A stretch of DNA of 64,000 nt from Hymenobacter algoricola (GTDB lineage Bacteria > Bacteroidota > Bacteroidia > Cytophagales > Hymenobacteraceae). How positions within the stretch are numbered: position 1 is the first letter of the stretch; every line of letters starts with the position of its first letter. Shown here piece by piece: positions 52,885 through 62,408 of the stretch. The stretch spans positions 1-64,000 of the forward strand of contig NZ_BAABDH010000105.1 in assembly GCF_039539525.1 (NCBI RefSeq), written 5' to 3'. Under the pieces are notes generated by a model. It saw only the letters and a list, made by a program, of their open reading frames with translations. It was not told the DNA's origin and searched no databases. The position numbers and the translations under genes were made by a program.

Positions 52885-53262
52885 TTACTTAACCTCTACT
52901 TCAGCGCCGGCTTCTTCCAGTTGCTTCTTCAAGCCTTCAGCCTCGTCCTTGGTTACACCTTCTTTCAAAGGCTTAGGAGCGCCGTCAACCAGCTCTTTAG
53001 CTTCTTTCAGGCCCAGACCGGTCAGGTCTTTCACCAGCTTAACTACGGCCAGCTTGCTAGCACCAGCAGCCTTCAGGATTACGTCGAACGACGTCTTCTC
53101 CTCAGGAGCCTCAGCAGCAGCAGCGCCGCCACCAGCCATCATTACCGGAGCAGCAGCAGCTGGCTCGATGCCATACTCATCCTTCAGGATAGTAGCCAAC
53201 TCGTTTACTTCTTTCACCGTCAGGTTAACGAGCTGCTCAGCGAATGCTTTCAAATCTGCCAT
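52885..53262 (-). CDS. rplL: 50S ribosomal protein L7/L12
   Basis: A 125-residue L7/L12. The N-terminal dimerisation helix (LKAFAEQLVNLTVKEVNELA) is followed by an Ala/Gly hinge (AAAAPVMMAGGGAAAAEAP) and the globular C-terminal domain (GLGLKEAKELVDGAPKPLK). It forms the stalk that recruits GTPase factors, present in several copies per ribosome. It lies 65 bases after rplJ. Confidence 0.98.
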   Translation of the reverse strand: MADLKAFAEQLVNLTVKEVNELATILKDEYGIEPAAAAPVMMAGGGAAAAEAPEEKTSFDVILKAAGASKLAVVKLVKDLTGLGLKEAKELVDGAPKPLKEGVTKDEAEGLKKQLEEAGAEVEVK

Positions 53263-53327
53263 TTCTGTAGATTGTTAAAAAAAAGGGGGTTGTTGAATTT
53301 AATTGAGGGGAAAAAGACGGCTGGCAA

Positions 53328-53882
53328 TTAAGCCGCAACCTCTTCTTTTTCGGAAAGCGTCTTGAGGATACCGGCCAGCTTGTTGCCACCGCTCGACAGA
53401 GCGCTGATAACGTTCTTGGCTGGCGACTGGAGCAGACCGATAACTTCACCGATCAGCTCGTTTTTGCCTTTCAGCGTGCTCAGCGTCTCGAGCTGGTCAG
53501 CACCCAGGTAGATGCTGGAGTCGATGTAAGCTCCTTTGAAAGCGGGCTTTGGAATCGCATTCTTCCCGTAGGCCTGCGCCTTGTAGAAGTCCTTCAGCAG
53601 CTTGCCGGGAGCATTGCCGGACTCTTTCGAGAACAGCACACCCGACTGGCCTTTCAGCGCTGCGTCCATTTCCGTGGTGTCACCTTCCAGCGTGTCGAGG
53701 GCTTTCCGGATCAGGGTGTTCTTGTAGACTTTGAACTCCATACCGCGGTTGAAGCACAGCCGGCGGAATTCGTTGATTTTCGCCACCGACATTCCCGAAG
53801 CATCGGCAATGTAGAACGCGTTGTGCGATTGAAACTTTTCGCTCAACTCGTCGACGAGGACTTGTTTTTCTTCCCTTGTCAT
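53328..53882 (-). CDS. rplJ: 50S ribosomal protein L10
   Basis: A 184-residue L10. It starts MTREEKQVLVDELSEKFQSH and has MSVAKINEFRRLCFNRGMEF, with a C-terminal helix ending AGILKTLSEKEEVAA that binds L7/L12 dimers. It anchors the stalk on 23S rRNA. In E. coli the L10-L7/L12 complex controls its own translation. The gene is 17 bases after rplA. Length is slightly above the usual 165. Confidence 0.97.
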   Translation of the reverse strand: MTREEKQVLVDELSEKFQSHNAFYIADASGMSVAKINEFRRLCFNRGMEFKVYKNTLIRKALDTLEGDTTEMDAALKGQSGVLFSKESGNAPGKLLKDFYKAQAYGKNAIPKPAFKGAYIDSSIYLGADQLETLSTLKGKNELIGEVIGLLQSPAKNVISALSSGGNKLAGILKTLSEKEEVAA

Positions 53883-53899
53883 ATCTCGTTGATTGTGAA

Positions 53900-54595
53900 T
53901 TAAGCGGAAGTAACCGTAGTCTCAACCGGAACGGCCGGGCTCATCGTGCTGCTCAGCGTGATGCTCTTGATGTAGGTACCCTTAGCGGACGAAGGCTTCA
54001 GGCGCAGCAGCGTCTGGATTACTTCGATGGCGTTTTCAGCCAGCTTCTGGTCATCAAAAGACACTTTACCTACGCTGCAGTGAATGATGCCGGTCTTGTC
54101 AACTTTGAAGTCGATTTTACCAGCCTTCACTTCCTGCACCGCCTTGGCCACGTCGGTCGTTACCGTACCCGACTTCGGGTTTGGCATCAGACCACGGGGA
54201 CCGAGCACGCGGCCCAGGCGACCTACTTTAGCCATTACCGACGGCATCGTGATAATCACGTCGATGTCGGTCCAGCCTTTTTCGATCTTGGCGATGTAGT
54301 CGTCCAGACCAACGAAATCGGCGCCGGCGGCCAAAGCTTCGGCTTCCTTGTCAGGAGTCACGAGAGCCAGTACACGAACGGTTTTGCCGGTGCCGTGGGG
54401 CAGCGTGGCGACGCCACGTACCATCTGGTCAGCTTTGCGGGGGTCCACGCCCAGACGTACATCGATGTCGACAGAAGCGTCAAATTTGGTATAGGTAATG
54501 TCCTTTACCACTTTGGCTGCTTCTACCAAGGTACGAGCCGTCGTCAGGTCGTGCTTGGCAAGGGCGTCCTTGCGTTTTTTGCTAATCTTGGTCAT
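53900..54595 (-). CDS. rplA: 50S ribosomal protein L1
   Basis: A 231-residue L1 of usual length. It begins with a basic helix (KISKKRKDALAKHDL), and the two-domain signature GRLGRVLGPRGLMPNPKSGT is clear. It builds the mobile stalk at the E site and in many bacteria represses its own operon with rplK. It lies 18 bases after rplK. Confidence 0.98.
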   Translation of the reverse strand: MTKISKKRKDALAKHDLTTARTLVEAAKVVKDITYTKFDASVDIDVRLGVDPRKADQMVRGVATLPHGTGKTVRVLALVTPDKEAEALAAGADFVGLDDYIAKIEKGWTDIDVIITMPSVMAKVGRLGRVLGPRGLMPNPKSGTVTTDVAKAVQEVKAGKIDFKVDKTGIIHCSVGKVSFDDQKLAENAIEVIQTLLRLKPSSAKGTYIKSITLSSTMSPAVPVETTVTSA

Positions 54596-54613
54596 GAGTT
54601 CTTCTCCGTTTGA

Positions 54614-55057
54614 TTATGCAGCGAAAGGAGAAGCTCCCGAGACGGTGATACCCATGCTGCGGGCCGTACCGGCAACGAGTTTCATGGCCGACTCAATCTT
54701 GAACGAGTTCAAGTCGGGCATCTTCGTTTCGGCAATGGTGCGAACCTGGTCCCACGATACCGAGCCAACCTTGTTCCGGTTAGGCTCTTTCGAACCGCTC
54801 TGGATTTTGGCAGCCTCCATCAGGAGAACCGGCACCGGAGGGGTCTTCACGACGAAGTCAAACGACTTGTCGGTGTACATGGTAATCAGTACGGGACATA
54901 CTTGGCCGGCCTTATCCTGGGTGCGAGCGTTGAACTGCTTGCAGAACTCCATGATGTTAAGGCCTTTGCTACCAAGTGCAGGTCCAACCGGCGGCGAAGG
55001 ATTCGCAGCGCCTCCCTTTATCTGAAGCTTCAGATAACCTCTAATTTCTTTGGCCAT
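54614..55057 (-). CDS. rplK: 50S ribosomal protein L11
   Basis: A 147-residue L11. It starts MAKEIRGYLKLQIKGGAANP and has PPVGPALGSKGLNIMEFCKQ, and ends LVAGTARSMGITVSGASP. It binds the GTPase-associated centre of 23S rRNA. A 127-base spacer separates it from nusG, the largest gap in this part of the operon. Confidence 0.98.
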   Translation of the reverse strand: MAKEIRGYLKLQIKGGAANPSPPVGPALGSKGLNIMEFCKQFNARTQDKAGQVCPVLITMYTDKSFDFVVKTPPVPVLLMEAAKIQSGSKEPNRNKVGSVSWDQVRTIAETKMPDLNSFKIESAMKLVAGTARSMGITVSGASPFAA

Positions 55058-55184
55058 TGGGATTGAAAGGCTTCGGAGAATATGGTCGTAACACCTATTC
55101 TCCTCAGTTTAACTATTGCTCCTAAAAAAGTGGAAGCCCCCGTTGGCCGGAGCAGACGAACCAACGACGTACTATCTATATGTG

Positions 55185-55745
55185 CTAAGATTCTTTCTCG
55201 ACCTGCGTGTAGCTGAGCTCCATGGGAGTGCTACGGCCGAAAATCTTCACAATCACGTTCAGCTTCTTGCGCTCATCGAATATCTCGGACACGTTGCCGG
55301 AGAAGCCGCTGAAGGCGCCATCTACTACTTTCACCAGCTCGCCCACCACGAAGGGAGTATCGAGGCTGGCGGTTTCCTCCTCGGCTTCGTCCACGATGCC
55401 CAGGATGCGGTTCACTTCAGCCATGCGCAGCGGCACGGGTTTGGTATTGGCAGTTTTGCCTTCTTTGTCGCTCAGGAAACCAATTACACCCGGGGTACTG
55501 GTAATAATGTGGTCAACTTCACCATGCGACAGATCGGCGTGAATCAGGATGTAACCGGGGAAGAAGTTACGCTCGCGCACCCGCTTCTTGCCATTGCGCA
55601 TCTCGTACACTTTCTCGGCCGGAATCAACACCTGGGGTACCAACTCCGAAAGGCCATGACGGCCAATCTCGGTTTCCAAGTACTGCTTGGCTTTCTTCTC
55701 TTGTCCGCTCACCGAGCGAACCACGTACCACTTCAACTCTCCCAT
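55185..55745 (-). CDS. nusG: Transcription termination/antitermination protein NusG
   Basis: A 186-residue NusG. The N-terminal NGN domain (KWYVVRSVSGQEKKAKQYLE) contains NFFPGYILIHADLSHGEV. The C-terminal KOW domain has FVVGELVKVVDGAFSGFSGN. It binds RNA polymerase beta-prime and links it to Rho or to S10. It follows secE by 12 bases, as in most bacteria. Confidence 0.98.
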   Translation of the reverse strand: MGELKWYVVRSVSGQEKKAKQYLETEIGRHGLSELVPQVLIPAEKVYEMRNGKKRVRERNFFPGYILIHADLSHGEVDHIITSTPGVIGFLSDKEGKTANTKPVPLRMAEVNRILGIVDEAEEETASLDTPFVVGELVKVVDGAFSGFSGNVSEIFDERKKLNVIVKIFGRSTPMELSYTQVEKES

Positions 55746-55757
55746 TAGATCAGCCGA

Positions 55758-55952
55758 TTAACGGAATGAATTGTAGAACGCCTCCAGGCCGGTTTTGAAC
55801 ACTAAGTCCATCACGCCGACGACAACGGCAAAAATCAGCGAGCCAATCAGCACCAGACCGGCACTCTTCTGCAGTTCATCGAAAGAAGGCCACGTTACCT
55901 TGTAGCGCATCTCCTCGGTGGTGTCGCGGAAATAATTCGTCAGCTTGCTCAT
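55758..55952 (-). CDS. secE: Preprotein translocase subunit SecE
   Basis: A 64-residue SecE with a single membrane segment (GLVLIGSLIFAVVVGVMDLV) preceded by the conserved amphipathic stretch MRYKVTWPSFDELQKSAG. It holds SecY together in the Sec channel. This is the short, one-helix form, versus three helices in E. coli. It lies between tRNA-Trp and nusG. Confidence 0.95.
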   Translation of the reverse strand: MSKLTNYFRDTTEEMRYKVTWPSFDELQKSAGLVLIGSLIFAVVVGVMDLVFKTGLEAFYNSFR

Positions 55953-56008
55953 GTTCGCGCCTGGTTTGGCTGTAAACTGTTTGCGGCTGCTAAAACAGCC
56001 TATTCTTG

Positions 56009-56079
56009 CACGGGCGGAGAGATTCGAACTCCCATCAAAGGTTTTGGAGACCTCTATTCTACCCTTGAACTACGCCCGT
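56009..56079 (-). tRNA. trnW: tRNA-Trp (CCA anticodon)
   Basis: A 71-base tRNA on the minus strand. The acceptor arms (ACGGGCG and CGCCCGT) pair, the anticodon loop reads CTCCAAA with anticodon CCA, and the T-arm GGGAGTTCGAATCTC is standard. The 3' CCA is not encoded. It lies 57 bases before secE and probably shares its transcript. Confidence 0.95.
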
Positions 56080-56118
56080 GGATGCGTTCCAAACAGCCCG
56101 TAAGCCGGATTGGGACTG

Positions 56119-56148
56119 CAAATGTACTGAACTCTTTAAACAAAACAA
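56119..56148 (-). promoter_or_regulatory. Promoter of the tRNA-Trp-secE-nusG operon
   Basis: On the minus strand TTG (56148-56146) and TACATTTG (56126-56119) are separated by 19 bases. It lies within the T-rich end of the tuf terminator, so termination and re-initiation are directly adjacent. Confidence 0.65.
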
Positions 56149-56178
56149 ATCCGCCCCTGAAAATATCAGAGGCGGATT
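56141..56178 (-). terminator. Intrinsic terminator after tuf
   Basis: AATCCGCCCCTGA (56148-56160) and TCAGAGGCGGATT (56166-56178) pair with one mismatch, and the minus strand continues TTGTTTTGTTTA. It lies 28 bases past the tuf stop. Confidence 0.75.
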
Positions 56179-56206
56179 GTGTTGTTTTACCAGTTTCTAA
56201 GCGAAA

Positions 56207-57397
56207 CTAGTCGAGGATTTCGGTTACCTGACCGGCACCTACCGTACGGCCACCTTCGCGGATAGCGAAGCGCAGACCTTTCTCCATCGCCACCTTGCTG
56301 ATCAGCTCAACCTGGATGGTGATGTTGTCACCGGGCATTACCATTTCAACACCTTCTGGGAGGGTGATGATGCCGGTAACGTCGGTGGTACGCAGGTAGA
56401 ACTGCGGACGGTAGTTGTTGAAGAATGGCGTGTGACGGCCACCTTCCTCTTTCGAGAGAACGTAAACTTCAGCCTTGAACTTCTGGTGAGGAGTTACGGA
56501 GCCGGGCTTGCAGATAACCATACCACGACGGATGGCTTCTTTTTCAATACCGCGGAGCAACAGACCTACGTTGTCACCAGCTTCGCCACGGTCGAGGATT
56601 TTGCGGAACATCTCCACACCCGTAACCGTCGACTTCAGACCAGCAACGGCACCCATACCGAGGATATCCACCTGCTCACCCGAGTTGATGATACCACGCT
56701 CGATACGGCCGGTAGCTACCGTGCCACGACCCGTGATAGAGAATACGTCCTCTACCGGCATCAGGAAGGGCAGGTCGGTCAGACGAGCAGGAATCGGAAT
56801 GAAGCTATCAACAGCTTCCATCAGCTCCTCAATTTTCGGAACCCAGGCAGCATCACCATTCAGGCCGCCCAGAGCCGAGCCCTGGATAACGGGAATGTTG
56901 TCGCCGTCGAAGTCGTAGAACGAGAGCAGTTCGCGGATTTCCATTTCCACGAGCTCAAGCAGCTCGGGGTCATCCACCATATCCACTTTGTTCATGAACA
57001 CTACGAGCTGAGGAACACCTACCTGGCGAGCCAGCAGGATGTGCTCACGCGTCTGAGGCATTGGGCCGTCGGTAGCAGCTACTACCAGGATAGCGCCGTC
57101 CATCTGGGCAGCACCCGTAACCATGTTCTTCACATAGTCAGCGTGACCGGGGCAGTCAACGTGAGCGTAGTGACGGTTAACGGTCGAGTATTCAACGTGC
57201 GACGTGTTGATCGTGATACCGCGCTCTTTTTCTTCGGGAGCGTTATCAATCGACGAGAAGTCACGCTTGGTGGCCAAACCTTTGTTCGCCAGTACCATTG
57301 TGATAGCAGCAGTCAGGGTGGTTTTGCCGTGGTCGACGTGCCCAATCGTACCGATGTTCACGTGCGGCTTGGAACGATCAAAATTTTCTTTGGCCAT
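56207..57397 (-). CDS. tuf: Elongation factor Tu
   Basis: A 396-residue EF-Tu. The G1 loop GHVDHGKTTLTAAIT, the switch I region GITINTSHVEYST, DCPGHADYVKNM, and NKVDMVDDPELLELVEMEIR are present; domains II and III are complete. It delivers aminoacyl-tRNA to the ribosome. It is the only tuf in the window and follows tRNA-Thr, the classic tufB arrangement. The terminator at 56141-56178 follows it. Confidence 0.99.
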   Translation of the reverse strand: MAKENFDRSKPHVNIGTIGHVDHGKTTLTAAITMVLANKGLATKRDFSSIDNAPEEKERGITINTSHVEYSTVNRHYAHVDCPGHADYVKNMVTGAAQMDGAILVVAATDGPMPQTREHILLARQVGVPQLVVFMNKVDMVDDPELLELVEMEIRELLSFYDFDGDNIPVIQGSALGGLNGDAAWVPKIEELMEAVDSFIPIPARLTDLPFLMPVEDVFSITGRGTVATGRIERGIINSGEQVDILGMGAVAGLKSTVTGVEMFRKILDRGEAGDNVGLLLRGIEKEAIRRGMVICKPGSVTPHQKFKAEVYVLSKEEGGRHTPFFNNYRPQFYLRTTDVTGIITLPEGVEMVMPGDNITIQVELISKVAMEKGLRFAIREGGRTVGAGQVTEILD

Positions 57398-57563
57398 TGT
57401 AAAGAGATTAAAAGAATTTTAGTGGGAAGCGGGAAATACGATTAAGCTATACTGCAAGAAAGCGAAACGCAGCCCCGCTTAGTGGGAAAAACTGCACGTC
57501 GCTTTACCTGGCTGACAGATTCAGACAAGACAGTCGCGCTGCTTCGTCGGTAATCGTATTAAC

Positions 57564-57638
<75 letters not shown>

Positions 57639-57682
57639 TGGTTTTAAAGATGCGCTGACAACGGGAAGGCTGCTAGCGCGGG

Positions 57683-57690
57683 CAAAGATA
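57683..57690 (-). promoter_or_regulatory. -7 element between tRNA-Gly and tRNA-Thr
   Basis: TATCTTTG on the minus strand matches TAnnTTTG exactly, 45 bases upstream of tRNA-Thr. The nearest TTG is 25 bases away, longer than elsewhere in the window, so it may be an extra or a chance match. Confidence 0.3.
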
Positions 57691-57742
57691 CTGGTTAATT
57701 CTAACAGCAGGAAACCAAAGGCTAAAACCTGTTAGCAACTAG

Positions 57743-57815
57743 AGCGGGAGACGAGGTTCGAACCCGCGACCTGCAGCTTGGAAGGCTGCCGCTCTACCAG
57801 CTGAGCTACTCCCGC
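57743..57815 (-). tRNA. trnG: tRNA-Gly (TCC anticodon)
   Basis: A 73-base tRNA on the minus strand with acceptor arms GCGGGAG/CTCCCGC, the anticodon stem CAGCC/GGCTG-like pairing around CTTCCAA, anticodon TCC, and T-arm CGCGGGTTCGAACCTCG. The 3' CCA is not encoded. It lies between tRNA-Tyr and tRNA-Thr. Confidence 0.94.
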
Positions 57816-57871
57816 GTAAGAGCAAGACAATGAGCTGGTGAACATTTCACCAACTCATTATTTTACTGCTG

Positions 57872-57951
57872 TGGGGGTAACAGGACTCGAACCTATGAAC
57901 CCGAAGGAGGTGAGTTACAGTCACCCGCAATTGCCGCTATGCGATACCCCC
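57872..57951 (-). tRNA. trnY: tRNA-Tyr (GTA anticodon)
   Basis: An 80-base class II-type tRNA on the minus strand. Acceptor arms GGGGGTA/TACCCCC pair, the anticodon arm GGTGACTGTAACTCACC carries GTA, and a long variable arm (TCCTTCGGGTTCA) precedes the T-arm. The 3' CCA is not encoded. It is the first gene of the tRNA-tuf operon. Confidence 0.94.
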
Positions 57952-58033
57952 AGCTTAGTTTTCCTCACCTTTTGCGAAGAAGATTTCCCTTTTCACAAGA
58001 CCCGTTAAAGTGGGTGGGTTGTTAAAGGAGTTG

Positions 58034-58063
58034 CAAAATTAGAGGGTTTCTCTTGCAAGTCAA
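58034..58063 (-). promoter_or_regulatory. Promoter of the tRNA-Tyr-Gly-Thr-tuf operon
   Basis: On the minus strand TTG (58063-58061) and TAATTTTG (58041-58034) are separated by 19 bases. A typical start would lie about 75 bases upstream of tRNA-Tyr. Confidence 0.7.
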
Positions 58064-58205
58064 GCGCTGGGCCGAAAAGGTTGTAAATAATTTTCCGGCC
58101 ACCGGACCTGAAATGAGCCTGCGGGCCACCTAACCCCCTGATTCAGGAGATACAACGCCCGCAAATGGCCCGGCGAAAAAACTCCGTCAGCCGTGAAAAT
58201 AAATT

Positions 58206-60806
58206 CTACTGGATCAGGCTATAGGCGGCTTTCAGCTGATCATTCTTCTCTTTCGAGCGGATATCCTGCAGCGTGGCCTTCAGGCTGGCCGTACTTGGCA
58301 CCAGGGAATTCAGGCCCCGGTACGCGCCCAAGCGCACCGTAATGTTGGGATGCGTGCGGGCAAATGCTTCGAGCCGCTGGATTCCCTTGTCGCGCTCCAC
58401 AGGGGGCATGCGCACCATCAGCAGGCCGAAGTTTTGCAGGTAGGTGTACAGCTCATCCTCCGCAATGTCGTTCATGCGCCGCAGAAACCACTGGTACTGG
58501 TCGGCCGTGCCATTGAGCGAGTAGTAGTTTGATAAAGCGTGCAGCAACGCCGGATTGGTAGTTTCCTGCAGCGCGTTGATGGACTCCCGGGTACTGACCG
58601 TCGGATTCTTGGCCAGAGCAGCAATGGCCGCGCCCACTACCAGATAGGAGCTGTCGTTGAGGGCACTGCTGTACACGTCGCCGAAATCTTCGTTGAGGAA
58701 GGCACCCAAGGTAGTGACGGCCATGGCCCGCACCTGGCTTTTCTTATCGGTCATGGCCACGCGCCGCAGCTCCTTGCGCACGGCATTGCCCTCGGGGCCC
58801 TTATAACGCCGGAAGCCCTCGACGGCAGCCAGCCGCACGGCCCAGAAGTTATCATTCATGGCGTTGCGCTGCATGCCGCTAACGGCCAAGTCGCCCAGCT
58901 TTGCGTGCAGCTTCTCGATGGCTTCGTACTTCTGCAGGTAATGGCGGGCGTGGTAGTACTGGAACAACAGCTCATCCTGGGTCTGCTCTTCCTCGATCTT
59001 GGCCAGCAGCTGCCCTTCCCCGTCAAACTTGACCAGGCTGGGGCGCTGCGAAGCCGGCAGCGTGAACATCTGGTTGGCCTTGGTCACCACTATCTTGTGG
59101 TCGGTGGGCTGACTCTGGCTGCCCGACCACACTGAAACCGTAACGGGCAGGCGGTAAATGGGCGTGAAGGTGGAATCCTGCATCTGCTCGACGCGCAGGT
59201 TGATCTGGCCGTTGGCGTAGGTGTGCGAAATGTGCAGCTCCGGGTGGCCGCGCTGCAGAAACCACTGGTCGAAAAACCACATCAGGTCTTCCCCGGTGGT
59301 TTCTTCGAAGGCAATGCGCAGCTTGGCTATTTCGGAAGCCGAATACTTGTTCTGGGTGAGGTAGCGGTTCAGCGAAGCAAAGAAAGCGTCGTCGCCGACG
59401 TATTTGCGCAGCATGTGCAGCACCCGGCCGCCCTTGTCGTAGGAATGGCGGTCGAACATATCCTCCCGGGCGCCATAGTGGTAGCGGATCAGCGGCTCCC
59501 GCTTGCTTTCGGCTTCGGTCAGGTAGTTGGTGAGCTTCTGCTGCTGCACCAGGGCCGCGGCATCGACGCCGTACTTATGCTCGGCCCACAGCAGCTCCGA
59601 ATAATCGGCAAACGACTCGTTCAGCGGCAGGTTCGACCACGACTCGCTCGTGACGTAGTCGCCAAACCAGTGGTGAAACAGCTCGTGGGCAATGGTGCCT
59701 TCGGCCAGGTAGCTCTGGTCGAGCAGGTCGCGCGGAGTCAGCTGGGTCCACTCCTGCCGAATGGTGACGGCCGTCGTGTTTTCCATGGCGCCGGACACGA
59801 AGTCGCGCACGGCCACCTGCGAGTATTTCTCCCAGGGAAATTCCACGCCCAGCTTCTTGGAGAAGAAGTCCATCATCTGGGGCGTGTTGCCGAACACGGC
59901 TTTGGCGGTGCCCTGGAACTTGGGCTCCACGTAATAATCGACGATTTTGCCTTTCCACGTGTCACTGACGACGGCAAACTCACCTACGGCCATCATGCTC
60001 AGGTAGGGTGCGGCGGGCAGCGTCTGCTTCCACACGTCGGTGCGGGTACCATCGGCATTTTTTTTCGACGAAATCAGCAAGCCGTTGGACAGCGTCTTGT
60101 ACTGCGCGTCCACCGTCATGGCAATTTCCTGGGTCATGCGCTGGTTGGGCTTGTCGATAGTCGGAAACCAGGCGGAGTTGGCCTCCGTCTCGCCCTGGGT
60201 CCAGATCTGCTTGGGCTTGGTCTTGTCGGTACCCAGCGGGTTGATAAAGTACAGGCCCTTGCTGCTGGTAATGGCGGCGCTGCCCCCGGCCTCCAGCTCA
60301 TTGGGCTTGGCCACGTAGCTGATGCGCACCTGGTACTGCTCGGTGCGGGTGTAGGTCCGGTCGAGGGCAATGGTGAGCTTGCGCTTGTCGTAGGTGTAGT
60401 TCAGGTTTTTCTCCTTGCCGCCGATAACGGACCGCACGCTTTTGATGTCAAACCCTTTGGCATCGAGCACCAGCTGGTTTTGCGGATAGAAGTGCGGGCG
60501 GACCGTAAGCAGCGCGTTGCCGGTAAGCCACTGGCGGGCCCAGTCAAACTTCACTTCCAGCTTGGTATCAACCAGATCGGTAACAACGGTAGCGGCCGGC
60601 TGCACCGGCGTGGTAGGCGGCAGCCAGGAGGGCACGATGATAGTGCTGGCAGCCGCCCGAGAAATCAGGGGCTCGGTAACAACCGTACTTTTCTTATGGG
60701 TAGCCGCTTTCGGCGACGTTGGCTTAACAGCTTTTACTGTCTGAGCCGAAGCCGTTAGCTGGCACGTAAGGACCAGGCCAAGAATGCCGAGGACCGAATA
60801 TTTCAT
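58206..60806 (-). CDS. Secreted M1-family metallo-aminopeptidase with HEAT-like repeats
   Basis: An 866-residue protein from ATG 60806 with a signal peptide (SVLGILGLVLTCQLTASAQ). The M1 core has the exopeptidase motif SGAMENTTAV and the zinc site HELFHHWFGDYVTSESWSNL with Glu 18 residues further on (LNESFADYSE). A conserved Tyr follows in the RHSYDKGGRVLHML region. The last 230 residues look like HEAT repeats (KGPEGNAVRKELRRVAMTD). By family it trims N-terminal residues from peptides, here outside the cytoplasm. It is divergent from the biotinyl carrier gene across 98 bases. Confidence 0.93.
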   Translation of the reverse strand: MKYSVLGILGLVLTCQLTASAQTVKAVKPTSPKAATHKKSTVVTEPLISRAAASTIIVPSWLPPTTPVQPAATVVTDLVDTKLEVKFDWARQWLTGNALLTVRPHFYPQNQLVLDAKGFDIKSVRSVIGGKEKNLNYTYDKRKLTIALDRTYTRTEQYQVRISYVAKPNELEAGGSAAITSSKGLYFINPLGTDKTKPKQIWTQGETEANSAWFPTIDKPNQRMTQEIAMTVDAQYKTLSNGLLISSKKNADGTRTDVWKQTLPAAPYLSMMAVGEFAVVSDTWKGKIVDYYVEPKFQGTAKAVFGNTPQMMDFFSKKLGVEFPWEKYSQVAVRDFVSGAMENTTAVTIRQEWTQLTPRDLLDQSYLAEGTIAHELFHHWFGDYVTSESWSNLPLNESFADYSELLWAEHKYGVDAAALVQQQKLTNYLTEAESKREPLIRYHYGAREDMFDRHSYDKGGRVLHMLRKYVGDDAFFASLNRYLTQNKYSASEIAKLRIAFEETTGEDLMWFFDQWFLQRGHPELHISHTYANGQINLRVEQMQDSTFTPIYRLPVTVSVWSGSQSQPTDHKIVVTKANQMFTLPASQRPSLVKFDGEGQLLAKIEEEQTQDELLFQYYHARHYLQKYEAIEKLHAKLGDLAVSGMQRNAMNDNFWAVRLAAVEGFRRYKGPEGNAVRKELRRVAMTDKKSQVRAMAVTTLGAFLNEDFGDVYSSALNDSSYLVVGAAIAALAKNPTVSTRESINALQETTNPALLHALSNYYSLNGTADQYQWFLRRMNDIAEDELYTYLQNFGLLMVRMPPVERDKGIQRLEAFARTHPNITVRLGAYRGLNSLVPSTASLKATLQDIRSKEKNDQLKAAYSLIQ

Positions 60807-60904
60807 GCAGGGAAGCAATAGGGAATTGAAGGCTCAAGTTCCGAAATTATTTCAGATTTGGCCTATCTTTAAGCCCTTTTCCGCCCACCCTGCCCCCATC
60901 CACC

Positions 60905-61408
60905 ATGCTACAGGTACGCACCGCCCCCCACCAGACCTGGGATATCGAGTATCAGCCCAAGGGCGCCATCGAGGTCAATGGGGAGGCCTTTGTCTGGGAT
61001 ATTGTCGCGCTCGGGCAGGGCCGCTACCACATTCTGCTGGAGGGCCGCTCCTACTCCGCCGAGGTCATCAGCGCCGATTATACGGCCAAGACCTTTCAGC
61101 TCAAAATTGCTGGGCAGCAGGTTGAGGTTGAGGCCAAGGACCGGTTCGACCTGCTGCTCGATAAGCTGGGCATGAGCAACGTGGCCGCCAGCAAAGTCAA
61201 TGAGCTGAAGGCGCCGATGCCGGGCCTGATCGTCGACATCCGGGTGGTACCGGGCCAGACCGTGCAGAAAGGCGACCCGCTGCTGGTGCTGGAAGCCATG
61301 AAAATGGAAAATATCCTCAAAGCCCCGACCGACGGCACCGTGGGGGCCATCAAGGTTACGCTGCGCGACAACGTCACCAAAGGTCAGGTTCTCGTACAGT
61401 TTAGCTGA
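60905..61408 (+). CDS. Biotinyl (biotin/lipoyl attachment) carrier protein
   Basis: A 167-residue protein. The N-terminal 95 residues have no firm identity but resemble the linker domain of carboxylase carrier subunits. The C-terminal 70 residues form a biotinyl domain: APMPGLIVDIRVVPGQTVQK, then LVLEAMKMENILKAPTDG with the biotinyl Lys133 in the AMKM motif. By family it carries CO2 between a biotin carboxylase and a carboxyltransferase. No carboxylase is adjacent, so its partner is unknown; an acyl-CoA carboxylase is most likely. Confidence 0.85.
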   Translation: MLQVRTAPHQTWDIEYQPKGAIEVNGEAFVWDIVALGQGRYHILLEGRSYSAEVISADYTAKTFQLKIAGQQVEVEAKDRFDLLLDKLGMSNVAASKVNELKAPMPGLIVDIRVVPGQTVQKGDPLLVLEAMKMENILKAPTDGTVGAIKVTLRDNVTKGQVLVQFS

Positions 61409-61514
61409 TCCTCAGGTCGGCCGGGAGCAGCTGGGATCAGAGGCTGGTACAGCCGAGCTGCCCGGCCTGCTCCCGCCGCCCGACTTTCCATTTACTCTTT
61501 AAATCCCAACTGCC

Positions 61515-62318
<804 letters not shown>

Positions 62319-62408
62319 GAAAAGTTTGACCGTTGGGCGGGGAATGCGGACTTTCGCCTTCCGCCCCCCACGTTTAGCAGTTACCATTCACCATTTAATA
62401 TTTCGAAA

